This document shows, piece by piece, positions 1 to 7,395 of a DNA stretch of 37,520 nucleotides. The stretch comes from DAOTWY01 sp003696565 (lineage in GTDB: Bacteria; Chloroflexota; Anaerolineae; Aggregatilineales; Phototrophicaceae). Location: NCBI GenBank assembly GCA_034435635.1, contig DAOTWY010000116.1:1-37520 (forward strand), read 5' to 3'. Both the position numbers and the translations under genes were made by a program. The notes under the pieces were generated by a model, which was given only the letters and a program-made list of their open reading frames with translations, was not told where the DNA came from and ran no database searches. Every line of letters starts with the position of its first letter. Position 1 is the stretch's first letter.

Positions 1-11
1 GGAAAAACACG

Positions 12-452
12 ATGAACCGTAAAAAGATAACACTAATCACAATTCTTCTGCTGATGGGGATGATCTTCATGCCGAGCCAGGTGCTGGCTCAAGGTAACGT
101 TCGCCCACAAGCAGGATATTGGACAATCTACCTTTCAGATGAAACATTTGCTTCTTGCGTAGGAACACAGACCTATGCGCTGAACACGGCTGATCTATAT
201 GGACAAATGACATTTACAATTTTGTTGGAGCGTGCTAATCCTGGGCTTCAGGTGAATCGTGCAGCAACACTTAATCATACTGGCGCAAATGATTATATAG
301 GTACTCTGGTTGCGGAAGGATCAGATACGGTGCAAATGCTTATTTCCGTTGAAGGCAGCCGTAATCTGAGCGGTAGACTGATTATTACATACTTGGATGG
401 AGATAGGTGGTGTAGTACAACTACGCCGTTTAGTGGAGAAGCACAGACCTAA
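12..452 (+). CDS. Small secreted protein of unknown function
   Basis: The 146-residue product starts with a clear Sec signal peptide: NRKK, a hydrophobic stretch (about residues 6-20), then a likely signal peptidase I site after VLA (about residue 26). The mature part of about 120 residues has two cysteines (C49 and one near residue 133), which could form a disulfide outside the membrane. I recognise no family. It probably acts on the outer face of the membrane. The ATG lies only 11 bases from the window edge, so its upstream context is cut off; a GGAAAA stretch sits in front of it. A strong terminator follows at 498-533, so it ends its transcription unit. Confidence 0.75.
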   Translation: MNRKKITLITILLLMGMIFMPSQVLAQGNVRPQAGYWTIYLSDETFASCVGTQTYALNTADLYGQMTFTILLERANPGLQVNRAATLNHTGANDYIGTLVAEGSDTVQMLISVEGSRNLSGRLIITYLDGDRWCSTTTPFSGEAQT

Positions 453-497
453 CTACTAAGTAAGGATAACCTCCTCAAAAAATTGTAGGTTGATATA

Positions 498-533
498 GGC
501 ATCTGGTCAGGCATTGATCAGATGCCTTGTTTT
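498..533 (+). terminator. Rho-independent terminator
   Basis: Two 12-base arms (498-509 and 515-526, one G-U pair) with a 5-base loop are followed by TTGTTTT. It lies 46 bases after the stop of the secreted-protein gene and ends that unit before the adenine deaminase promoter. Confidence 0.85.
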
Positions 534-558
534 GATGACAAGGGACATGACATAAACT

Positions 559-587
559 TTGCCCCAAATAAAAAAACACACTACAAT
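559..587 (+). promoter_or_regulatory. Promoter of adenine deaminase gene
   Basis: TTGCCC (559-564), a 17-base spacer and TACAAT (582-587). The expected transcription start near 594 leaves a leader of only about 20 bases. That rules out a purine riboswitch and argues against the GTG at 596 as start. Confidence 0.6.
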
Positions 588-613
588 CTCAAAAAGTGAT
601 TTTTGGGGGTGTT

Positions 614-2323
614 ATGTCATTAACAGATCGACTGGCTGCGGCACGTGGAGATATACCAGCTGACCTTGTTTTGCGTCGTGCGCGGTTAATTAACGTGATT
701 TCCGGTGAAATTTATGAGACAGATATTGCCATCCATGACCGATATGTTGTTGGTTTAGGGGCAGGGTATGAAGCTCACCAGCAAATTGACTTGAACGGCA
801 AATATGTCTCCCCGGCATTTATTGATGCCCATGTTCATATTGAAAGCAGCTTGGTCACGCCGCCACAGTTCTCGCGGGCAGTGTTGCCCCATGGTGTGAC
901 GACTGTTATCACAGACCCACATGAAATTGCCAATGTATTAGGTCTGGAAGGCATTCGGTTTATGCTGGAACGGGCTAAGAATGGCTTGCTGAATATGTAT
1001 GTGATGGCTTCCAGTTGTGTGCCAGCGACTCATATGGAAACCAGCGGCGCACGCCTGGAGGCTGATGACCTACAACCGCTTGTCAATCATCCCTGGGTGC
1101 TTGGCTTAGCGGAGGTGATGAATTATCCAGGTGTGGCTTATGGTGATAGTGGGATGCTTGATAAAATTCAATTATTTGAGTCCAAAGTGCTAGATGGACA
1201 TTGCCCCGCTATGAGTGGCAAGCTGCTTAATGCTTATGTTACCGCTGGCATCCAAAGTGAACATGAATGTACCACACCTACCGAAGCATTGGAAAAACTC
1301 CGTGCCGGGATGACAATTTTTATCCGGGAGGGCACTGCCACCCGTAATCTAGAGCCGTTGCTTCCACTAATTACCCCAGAAAATCATATGAATATCTGCT
1401 TTTGTACAGATGACCGTGTGCCGGCGAGCTTAATTGATGATGGTTCAATTGATTATATGGTGCGTGTGGCAATTGCTCACGGTGTTGATCCGATCCATGC
1501 TATTCGGATGGGTACAATCAACACCGCGCGCTATTTTGGATTGAAGAAGTTAGGAGCTGTCGCGCCAGGGCGTTATGCTGATCTGATTGTGTTTTCGAAT
1601 TTGCAGCATATCGTGCCGGAGATGGTGTATCGTGGTGGGCAACTTGTGGCACAGAATGGGCAGATGGTCGTTGATACACCACCACTGCGTCCCTTAGATT
1701 TACGGAGTACCATGAATGTGCGTTTAGATACATTAGATTTTACGATCCCTGCCACAGGGGAACAAATTCATGTCATTGGTACAATTGAAGATCAGATTGT
1801 ATCAGAGCATTTGATTGAAGATGCATTGATTAAAGAGGGCTATTTTGTTTCAGATGTTGAACGTGATTTATTGAAATTTGCTGTGATTGAACGGCATCGT
1901 GCCACGGGCAATATCGGCAAGGGATTTATCAAAGGCTTTGGCTTAAAGTGTGGTGCTATTGCCGGTACAGTGGCTCACGATCATCATAATTTGACCGTTA
2001 TCGGTGTGGATGACACCAGTATAAAGACAGCTGTTCATACCGTGATTGAAATGGGGGGCGGTCTGGTTGTGGTAGATGGGGAGACAGTCTTGGCACGCTT
2101 GTCTTTGCCGGTTGCTGGTTTGATGAGTGAAGAGCCTATTGAAGCCGTGCGCGCCGCCTATGATGAATTAATTTCACAGGCACATAAACTAGGCAACCGT
2201 ATGACCGACCCATTTATGACGATGAGTTTTATGGGGTTAGAGGTTATCCCCAAGCTCAAATTGACTGATATGGGCTTGGTAGATGTGGAGCAATTTAAGA
2301 TAATCGGTTTGGCAATTGAGTAA
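614..2323 (+). CDS. ade: Adenine deaminase
   Basis: Amidohydrolase that deaminates adenine to hypoxanthine and ammonia in purine salvage (cytosolic, metal dependent). The sequence shows the HxH metal site in FIDAHVHIESS (H73, H75), HGVTTVITDPHEIANV, GIQSEHECTTP, a CTDD motif, and the family's C-terminal part ending in IAGTVAHDHHNL. Its 569 residues match the family's usual length. I chose ATG 614 because a GGGGG stretch lies 4 bases before it; the GTG at 596 would sit at the predicted transcription start. It is monocistronic: own promoter, and a terminator at 2354 shared with the convergent gene. The fold has other hydrolase members, but the whole-length motif pattern fits adenine deaminase well. 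Confidence 0.93.
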   Translation: MSLTDRLAAARGDIPADLVLRRARLINVISGEIYETDIAIHDRYVVGLGAGYEAHQQIDLNGKYVSPAFIDAHVHIESSLVTPPQFSRAVLPHGVTTVITDPHEIANVLGLEGIRFMLERAKNGLLNMYVMASSCVPATHMETSGARLEADDLQPLVNHPWVLGLAEVMNYPGVAYGDSGMLDKIQLFESKVLDGHCPAMSGKLLNAYVTAGIQSEHECTTPTEALEKLRAGMTIFIREGTATRNLEPLLPLITPENHMNICFCTDDRVPASLIDDGSIDYMVRVAIAHGVDPIHAIRMGTINTARYFGLKKLGAVAPGRYADLIVFSNLQHIVPEMVYRGGQLVAQNGQMVVDTPPLRPLDLRSTMNVRLDTLDFTIPATGEQIHVIGTIEDQIVSEHLIEDALIKEGYFVSDVERDLLKFAVIERHRATGNIGKGFIKGFGLKCGAIAGTVAHDHHNLTVIGVDDTSIKTAVHTVIEMGGGLVVVDGETVLARLSLPVAGLMSEEPIEAVRAAYDELISQAHKLGNRMTDPFMTMSFMGLEVIPKLKLTDMGLVDVEQFKIIGLAIE

Positions 2324-2353
2324 AATAAGAATAAATTTATTTGTGTGTAAATG

Positions 2354-2400
2354 CAAACAGGACGCATCATGAAACGATGACACGTCCTGTTTGTTGTTTG
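2354..2400 (+). terminator. Terminator between convergent genes
   Basis: Perfect 11-base arms (2354-2364 and 2383-2393) with an inner CATC/GATG stem are followed by TTGTTG on the plus strand. It closes the adenine deaminase gene and may also serve the convergent gene ending at 2413. Confidence 0.8.
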
Positions 2401-2412
2401 TATTAGGGTTAT

Positions 2413-2892
2413 TTATCCTTCGTCTTCCATCATCTCGTCATCCATCATCATCATGGCGTGTGACAGTTCTTCATAGAAGAATGCATCTAATTCGTTGCGT
2501 AACTCTGTACATGCAGGGTCTTCATCTGCGATGTGCCCAGGGGTGAGCATGGTCATGCCTTCCATCATCATGTCGTCACCCATGTCCTCGTCCATATCTT
2601 CATCCATCATCTCCGCATCGTCTTCCATGTCATCGCCCATCATGTCGTCATCCATCATCATCATGGCATCAAACAGCGGTTGATACTGTCCTTTGTCGAA
2701 TGTGGAAATATCAAGCATAGAGTGGAAGCCATAGTCATATTCTGCGATGAATAGCAGCGTAATCAATGTTGAATCACAAACGTGCAGCATCATATCATCA
2801 TCGTCTTGGGCTTCAATTTGATGTGAGGTTGCGGTAAGGGCAAAGGTTAAAATCAGGGCGAGGGCGGTGATAGACAATAAAATACGTTTCAT
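2413..2892 (-). CDS. Secreted acidic Met/Asp-rich protein
   Basis: The 159-residue product has a signal peptide (MKRILLS, hydrophobic core, cleavage probably before the EAQDDDD stretch). The mature part has a short ordered-looking segment (HVCDST...YDYGF), a low-complexity block of about 40 residues made almost only of Met, Asp and Glu, a segment with a second Cys (DPACTEL), and a Met/Asp-rich tail. The two cysteines may pair. Such composition could bind metal ions (Met thioethers for Cu(I), carboxylates for Ca or Mn), but that is inference. ATG 2892 is chosen because it gives the signal peptide and has GGAGT upstream; an in-frame start at 2976 would add a non-signal leader. I recognise no named family. 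Confidence 0.75.
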   Translation of the reverse strand: MKRILLSITALALILTFALTATSHQIEAQDDDDMMLHVCDSTLITLLFIAEYDYGFHSMLDISTFDKGQYQPLFDAMMMMDDDMMGDDMEDDAEMMDEDMDEDMGDDMMMEGMTMLTPGHIADEDPACTELRNELDAFFYEELSHAMMMMDDEMMEDEG

Positions 2893-3003
2893 TTCGGAAT
2901 ACTCCTTTTTTAAATATAGACTTCGGGGTGGAATTACCCCATCTACATTCAGGAGCATATTGCGAAATTCTATCATAAATGTGACATAAATCTTGCGAAA
3001 GTC

Positions 3004-4257
3004 TTACAAGTTAGGGATGGTAAAGGTGAAGGTTGTTCCGTTGGTCATATCGCTTTCTACGGTGATTTGCCCATGATGTGCTTCAATAAATCCGCGTACA
3101 ATCGCTAAACCTAGCCCCGTACCACGATATTTACCATCTTGTGCGCGGGAAGGTTCTCCACGATAAAAACTTTCAAACACTTTATTTAAGTCCTCTGGTG
3201 GGATGACACTACCGGAATTATGCACGGTGACCTGAACAGCTTGCTCAATCTGGCGTGCTTTAATACACACTTGCCCACCAACTGGTGTATGTCTTAGGGC
3301 GTTATCCAGCAAATTATACAGCACGCGCTGCATTTTATCTGGTGCCATATGAATAATATCAAGCCCGGGTTCTAATTCACCGCTGAGTTGAACGCCTGCT
3401 TGTGTTGCCTTCGCGCTTAAACTGCCAAGTGTATCTGAGATGAGGTCACGTAAAGATGCCGGTTCTCGCTTAATTGTGAAATTGCCAGTATCCAGTTTGG
3501 CGAGTTCAAACAAGTCATCAATCATCTTGCTGAGGTGAAATAATTCGCCCTGTACGTTTTCGATGTATCGCCTAACCGTGGCATGATCTGTTACGACACC
3601 GTCTAAAATCGCTTCATTCATCGCACGGATGGCGGCAAGTGGCGTGCGTAAATCATGAGATACCCATGCGACAAGATCACGGCGGGTTTGTTCTAGTTGA
3701 CGCTTTTGTGCATCAAGCATTTCTAAGCCGTCAATCATTTGATTAAACGCGGTCGTTAATTGTGAAATTTCATCTTGCCCACGTACTGCTAAGCGTGTTT
3801 GAAGGTTACCGGTAGCAAGTTGTTGTGCTGCTTGCCCTAGGTCATAAATGCGGTCTATCCACACATTGGCGATAAAAAACATACATAACGCACTGACTAA
3901 CCCAGCAAATAATAGCAAGGCAATCGTCAAAATAAAATCGTGGTAGCTGATAAACATCAGCTGTGCTGTCAACCAAACATTTAGAAAAATTAACATAACT
4001 AAAAAGGCAATATTGACTAATAGAGTCCACCGCAGGCTGGTGATGCGCTCTAAAACACCCAGGCGATAAAACACATAGACCAACATAACACTCCCACTAC
4101 CGCTTGCTAACATGAACACCGCAAGCAGTTTTTGGTCTTGAGGCGGGGGATTCAGTGTGATAATGATGATGCCCATACTGATTATCAGGGCTGTCAACAT
4201 TCCCCCAATCAGGAGTAGCGGATAGAAGTAATTAGGTCGTTTTTTTCGGTGGTTCAA
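3004..4257 (-). CDS. Membrane sensor histidine kinase
   Basis: The 417-residue kinase has about four N-terminal membrane helices (about residues 12-34, 43-63, 77-99, 107-131), a HAMP linker (about 132-185), a HisKA domain with the phospho-acceptor H201 in WVSHDLRTPL, and a HATPase_c domain with the N box (LLDNALRHTP) and G boxes (GTGLGLAIVRGF). It has almost no extracytoplasmic sensor loop, so it probably senses a membrane or intramembrane signal. It overlaps the response regulator gene by 26 bases and is its cognate kinase. The start is a TTG with GGGGAG a little far upstream, consistent with translational coupling. The stimulus cannot be read from sequence. Confidence 0.92.
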   Translation of the reverse strand: MNHRKKRPNYFYPLLLIGGMLTALIISMGIIIITLNPPPQDQKLLAVFMLASGSGSVMLVYVFYRLGVLERITSLRWTLLVNIAFLVMLIFLNVWLTAQLMFISYHDFILTIALLLFAGLVSALCMFFIANVWIDRIYDLGQAAQQLATGNLQTRLAVRGQDEISQLTTAFNQMIDGLEMLDAQKRQLEQTRRDLVAWVSHDLRTPLAAIRAMNEAILDGVVTDHATVRRYIENVQGELFHLSKMIDDLFELAKLDTGNFTIKREPASLRDLISDTLGSLSAKATQAGVQLSGELEPGLDIIHMAPDKMQRVLYNLLDNALRHTPVGGQVCIKARQIEQAVQVTVHNSGSVIPPEDLNKVFESFYRGEPSRAQDGKYRGTGLGLAIVRGFIEAHHGQITVESDMTNGTTFTFTIPNL

Positions 4258-4963
4258 ATTTATATCCCACTCCCCAAACCGTTTGAATGTATTGCGGGTT
4301 AGATGGGTCAGCTTCTAACTTTTCACGTAAGCGACGGATATGAACGGTAACCGTGCTGTCGTCCCCATAATATTCATATCCCCACACACGATTAAGTAAT
4401 TGATCCCTTGTAAACACTTGTTGAGGATAGGATGCCAATAACCATAACAAATCAAATTCGCGGACGGTCAATGTTGGGTTGCGCTCACCAATTTTTACAA
4501 CACGCTTAAGCGGGTCAATAATCAACGCATCATATTGAAGGGGCTTCGCGCTTTCTTCTTCAGTGATGTTCCCCTGAACACGCCGCAACACTGCTTTCAC
4601 CCGTGCCACTAGCTCACGCGGACTAAAGGGTTTAACCACATAATCATCCACACCAAGCTCAAATCCGGTGATGCGATCAGCTTCGTCCCCCCTGGATGAA
4701 AGGATAATAACCGGCACGCCGCCGTTAATATCTAACAACGTATATTCATCGGAGTTTTTAAGCACACGTAGCAGTGTAAAGCCATCTAAGCCAGGGAGCA
4801 TAATATCCAGCAGGATTAAATCAACGTGCTGGTCACGTAATAAATCCATTGCTTGGGGGGCGGTTTCCGCTTCAATCACATGAAAACCGTCATGCTCTAA
4901 ATATCGCCGCACAACTTCGCGCAGCATCATTTCATCGTCGATAATACAGATTGTTTTGCTCAT
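4232..4963 (-). CDS. OmpR/PhoB-family response regulator
   Basis: The 243-residue protein has a receiver domain (about 1-125) with acidic pocket DD9-10, phospho-acceptor D53 (LLLDIMLPG) and K111 (VVKPF), then a winged-helix DNA-binding domain (about 145-238) with the family's RRLREKLE...VWGVGYKF end. The loop after helix 3 (NSDEYTLLDINGG) is about ten residues longer than usual. It is the first gene of the two-gene operon with the kinase at 3004. ATG 4963 has no good ribosome site, only a T-rich run. A 12-base direct repeat lies just upstream and may be its own binding site. Confidence 0.93.
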   Translation of the reverse strand: MSKTICIIDDEMMLREVVRRYLEHDGFHVIEAETAPQAMDLLRDQHVDLILLDIMLPGLDGFTLLRVLKNSDEYTLLDINGGVPVIILSSRGDEADRITGFELGVDDYVVKPFSPRELVARVKAVLRRVQGNITEEESAKPLQYDALIIDPLKRVVKIGERNPTLTVREFDLLWLLASYPQQVFTRDQLLNRVWGYEYYGDDSTVTVHIRRLREKLEADPSNPQYIQTVWGVGYKFEPPKKTT

Positions 4964-4972
4964 AAAAAAATT

Positions 4973-5027
4973 TTATGCCAATATCCTTACGAATACGTTA
5001 CAACGCTTGTGTTGATTATGCCAATAT
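4973..5027 (-). promoter_or_regulatory. 12-bp direct repeat upstream of response regulator
   Basis: The sequence ATATTGGCATAA (minus strand) occurs twice without a mismatch, at 4973-4984 and 5016-5027. The copies are 43 bases apart, close to four helical turns. The inner copy ends about 10 bases before the start codon. OmpR/PhoB regulators bind direct repeats, so autoregulation is a reasonable inference. Confidence 0.5.
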
Positions 5028-5062
5028 TTTTTTGAGTTTGAAATATTCTATAAGGAATATAT

Positions 5063-5090
5063 AAAAAAGGGGCGCATCATCATACGCCCC
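5063..5090 (-). terminator. Terminator (minus strand)
   Basis: GGGGCG (5069-5074) and CGCCCC (5085-5090) form a stem with a 10-base loop. On the minus strand it is followed directly by TTTTTT (5068-5063). It lies 35 bases after the stop of the gene remnant at 5125 and would have served that gene. Confidence 0.75.
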
Positions 5091-5124
5091 GCACGTTTTT
5101 GAGGAAAATCACCATGCAAATAGA

Positions 5125-5301
5125 TTAAAAGGGTAGGTTAGTGACGATTTCCTCTAATTTTAAGAAATCCTGTGTGCTAATGGCAAAGACCCACCGGTCA
5201 TGTGACCAAGCAAAAACGTACCAACCACTTTGGAAAGCATAGAAATAGTTGACACAAAAAACCGTAAAACAAGCGTGAATGTCGCAATTCTTTTGATTAA
5301 T
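5125..5301 (-). pseudogene. C-terminal remnant of a lost gene
   Basis: The minus-strand frame between stops at 5302-5304 (TGA) and 5125-5127 (TAA) encodes 58 residues with no ATG, GTG or TTG. The last 40 or so look like a real protein end: aromatic-rich FQSGWYVFAWSHDRWVFAIS followed by an amphipathic TQDFLKLEEIVTNLPF. An intact terminator follows at the right distance. The simplest reading is the 3' end of a gene whose front was deleted. I cannot name the family, and no other copy is visible in this window. Confidence 0.5.
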
Positions 5302-5341
5302 TCATAAAATTTTCATAAAGATGAAAAAAGTCAAAAAAATC

Positions 5342-5370
5342 TTGGCAGGGTTTTGCATCTGCGCTAAGAT
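5342..5370 (+). promoter_or_regulatory. Promoter of NAD synthesis cluster
   Basis: TTGGCA (5342-5347), a spacer of exactly 17 bases, TAAGAT (5365-5370). The predicted start near 5377 gives a leader of about 90 bases before the TTG start at 5468; I see no strong leader structure. Confidence 0.6.
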
Positions 5371-5467
5371 GAAATTATCGACTATTAAAGTGATAATTTG
5401 CCTTTTTGAGGCACTCAACTAAATAATCCAAATCCACAACTAAATATGACATACAAAGGAGTCGCTG

Positions 5468-6325
5468 TTGCGCATCAAAATTGGTTTGGCGCAGATTTAT
5501 CCAAAACTGGGTGATGTCCCCGCGAATCTTGAAAAACATCAGCAATATATTGCACAAGCAGTTCAACAAGGGGTTGATCTGTTGATCTTCCCAGAATTAT
5601 CTTTAACTGGGTATCAAGTTCAGGATTTAGTGCCAGAGGTTGCCATCCGTGCAGATCAATCTGACAAAACATTTGCCGCATTACTAAAAGCGAGCCAACA
5701 ACTTGACTTGATGTTTGGCTTCGTACGGCAAGACCTACGCAACCGTTTTTTCATCGCAGCGGCATATCTTAGCCAGGGAGAGTGTGTTCATATTCATCAT
5801 AAGGTTTATTTGCCGACCTATACGATGTTTGATGAATCCCGCTATTTTGATCAGGGTGAGCGTGTGCAAGCCTTTGATACACGCTTTGGGCGTATGGGGA
5901 TGTTGATCTGTGAGGATTTCTGGCATGTTTCTCCGCCATATTTACTATGGATGGATGGCGCGGATGTGTTTTTGTTACAGAGTTCCAGCCCAAGCCGTGG
6001 TTTAGATGCGTCTGATAGATTGGCAAGTACACGCTGGGTGGAATTGGTGACTCAGGCATATGGCAGCATGTTTACCAATTACATTATTCACTGTAATCGA
6101 GTAGGATATGAGGACGGTAAAAATTTCTGGGGTGGGTCTTCTATTGTAGACCCAAACGGTGATTTTTTGACTTCAGGCTATTATTTTGATGAAACTTTAA
6201 TCACACAAGAGATTGATCTGAATCAAGTGCATCGCACACGCAGCCGTTTACCGCTTTTACGTGATGAGCGTCCGCATTTGATTCAGCGTGAACTCATGCG
6301 CATACTCAATGATCATGGAGGGTAA
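5468..6325 (+). CDS. Nitrilase-family amidohydrolase, probable glutaminase partner of NAD synthetase
   Basis: The 285-residue carbon-nitrogen hydrolase shows the full Glu-Lys-Cys triad: E43 (FPELSLTGY), K112 (HHKVYLPTY) and C148 (LICEDFW). These motifs, with the GYQVQDL segment, match the glutaminase domain of glutamine-dependent NAD synthetases. The separate synthetase (nadE, 7392) lies 1 kb downstream on the same strand, so I infer a two-subunit enzyme in which this protein releases ammonia from glutamine. The start is TTG 5468 with AAAGGAG six bases upstream and MRIKIGLAQI as N-terminus. Other nitrilase reactions (omega-amidase, carbamoylase) are less likely given the neighbour. Confidence 0.85.
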   Translation: MRIKIGLAQIYPKLGDVPANLEKHQQYIAQAVQQGVDLLIFPELSLTGYQVQDLVPEVAIRADQSDKTFAALLKASQQLDLMFGFVRQDLRNRFFIAAAYLSQGECVHIHHKVYLPTYTMFDESRYFDQGERVQAFDTRFGRMGMLICEDFWHVSPPYLLWMDGADVFLLQSSSPSRGLDASDRLASTRWVELVTQAYGSMFTNYIIHCNRVGYEDGKNFWGGSSIVDPNGDFLTSGYYFDETLITQEIDLNQVHRTRSRLPLLRDERPHLIQRELMRILNDHGG

Positions 6326-6328
6326 CCA

Positions 6329-6535
6329 ATGACTAATTATCAATATACAGACATCGCCCGTATGTATGGTGAATGTATCCTCTATTGGATGCTGGAACAT
6401 GCCGTAGATGGGCGGGATGTTGATGATTATGAGATGCAGGTTGGCAGTGGCTTGCCAGACTTGGAATTTCAGATCGGCATGAAGTGGCTGATTGAACAAC
6501 AATTGTTAGATCGTCGGGAAGACCGGCTTCATTAG
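6329..6535 (+). CDS. Small hypothetical protein in NAD cluster
   Basis: The 68-residue acidic, probably helical protein begins 3 bases after the glutaminase stop, with GGAGG in the right position, so it is translated with it. It has no signal peptide, membrane helix or cysteine-based metal site (one Cys, in ECILYWMLEHA). I do not recognise a family. A terminator-like hairpin follows at 6572. Its position inside the NAD cluster hints at a link to that pathway, but nothing in its sequence shows a function. Confidence 0.7.
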   Translation: MTNYQYTDIARMYGECILYWMLEHAVDGRDVDDYEMQVGSGLPDLEFQIGMKWLIEQQLLDRREDRLH

Positions 6536-6571
6536 CTCTGACACATGGGCGTTTCATTAATCGTCTGTGTG

Positions 6572-6593
6572 AAGCCCGCAAGCCGGGCTTTTT
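6572..6593 (+). terminator. Terminator-like hairpin inside NAD cluster
   Basis: AAGCCCG (6572-6578) and CGGGCTT (6584-6590) with a 5-base loop, followed by TTT. It lies only 25 bases before the next start codon (6619), so the next gene either depends on read-through or has a promoter upstream of the hairpin. Confidence 0.7.
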
Positions 6594-6618
6594 AATATAT
6601 AACAATCAAGGATCATCA

Positions 6619-6963
6619 ATGGATGTTAAAACCACACTGACCAAAACAAAAGCAGGGCGGCGGTTTATGGGGTTTATGCGTGCCGTGAACCAAGGAGATG
6701 AGCGTGTTCTGCGCACCACCGTGACGCAATATATTACTGAAGAAGCCTTGCAACTACACGATGCAGAAACGTGGGTTAAACAGTTAATGCATATTCATCA
6801 AACAACAGGCGGTTTAAAGGCAATCCAAGTGTTGGCATCTGATGAATATCGTGTTTTGGTGATGATGCAAGCCAAGTCGGATCACCGGTTACATATTGTG
6901 GATATGGCAGTCTCTGAGGAATATCCGCATCAGGTTTCACAATTCATTCAACGCATGGCATAA
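6619..6963 (+). CDS. Small protein, paralogue of the next gene
   Basis: The 114-residue cytosolic protein is clearly homologous to the product of the gene at 7042. Shared positions include the basic AGRRF/AGKRY start, F-x-x-A-x-N-x-G about 25 residues in, an H-I-x-x-x-TGG motif in the middle, and SxxEYP near the end. From memory, this pattern resembles the N-terminal accessory domain (NTF2-like) found before serine hydrolase domains in Chloroflexota, but here it stands alone without catalytic residues. AAGGA lies six bases before ATG 6619. Function unknown; a binding or scaffolding role is possible. Confidence 0.7.
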   Translation: MDVKTTLTKTKAGRRFMGFMRAVNQGDERVLRTTVTQYITEEALQLHDAETWVKQLMHIHQTTGGLKAIQVLASDEYRVLVMMQAKSDHRLHIVDMAVSEEYPHQVSQFIQRMA

Positions 6964-6992
6964 AATCTTTTTGTTTAAGTTGCAATACTTAT

Positions 6993-7001
6993 TGTTATAA
7001 T
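6993..7001 (+). promoter_or_regulatory. Extended -10 promoter element
   Basis: TGTTATAAT (TG at 6993-6994, TATAAT at 6996-7001) lies 40 bases before the start at 7042. A good -35 is missing, as expected for an extended -10 promoter. It could drive the second paralogue and nadE separately from the first part of the cluster. Confidence 0.5.
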
Positions 7002-7041
7002 GAAGGCTGTGTGTTGATTTGAATTAAGAAGCAAGCCTAAC

Positions 7042-7395
7042 ATGATACAACAGGAAAGTAAGACCTTTAAAATGACCGCTGCGGGTAAGCGGTATCTCAG
7101 CTTTTTAGCAGCCTTTAATACGGGTAATCCAACGGTGATGCGGGATTACATTCATCAATATTTTGATCCGTTTTCGTTTTGTGATGAGGATGTTGACGCT
7201 TTTTTGCGGTGGTATCAACATATTTTCCATGAAACTGGGGGGATGAATATCCACAAGACCTTTCTCGCTCAAGACTATTATGTCATAATTATTGTAGAGA
7301 GTAAAAAAGATGGCAAACATTATCTTGATAAACTCTCTGTTACACGCGAATATCCGTATTTAATTACTGAATATTTTCATGAGGCAAAACCTTGA
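7042..7395 (+). CDS. Small protein, paralogue of the preceding gene
   Basis: The 117-residue product aligns over nearly its whole length with that of the gene at 6619 (GKRYLSFLAAFNTGN against GRRFMGFMRAVNQGD; HETGGM against HQTTGGL; TREYP against SEEYP). The divergence is large, so the tandem duplication is old. There is no signal peptide or recognisable active site. The stop codon overlaps the TTG start of nadE (TTGA), so the two are translationally coupled, which ties this protein to NAD synthesis more strongly than position alone. The ribosome site before ATG 7042 is weak. Confidence 0.72.
   Translation: MIQQESKTFKMTAAGKRYLSFLAAFNTGNPTVMRDYIHQYFDPFSFCDEDVDAFLRWYQHIFHETGGMNIHKTFLAQDYYVIIIVESKKDGKHYLDKLSVTREYPYLITEYFHEAKP

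Noticed and set aside
588..613. Purine riboswitch before adenine deaminase
   Set aside because: The predicted leader is only about 20 bases, too short for an aptamer.
2495..2754. Plus-strand Ser/His-rich frames (runs of His and Ile)
   Set aside because: They are the reverse complement of the Met/Asp-rich gene; the odd composition is a shadow of its triplet repeats.
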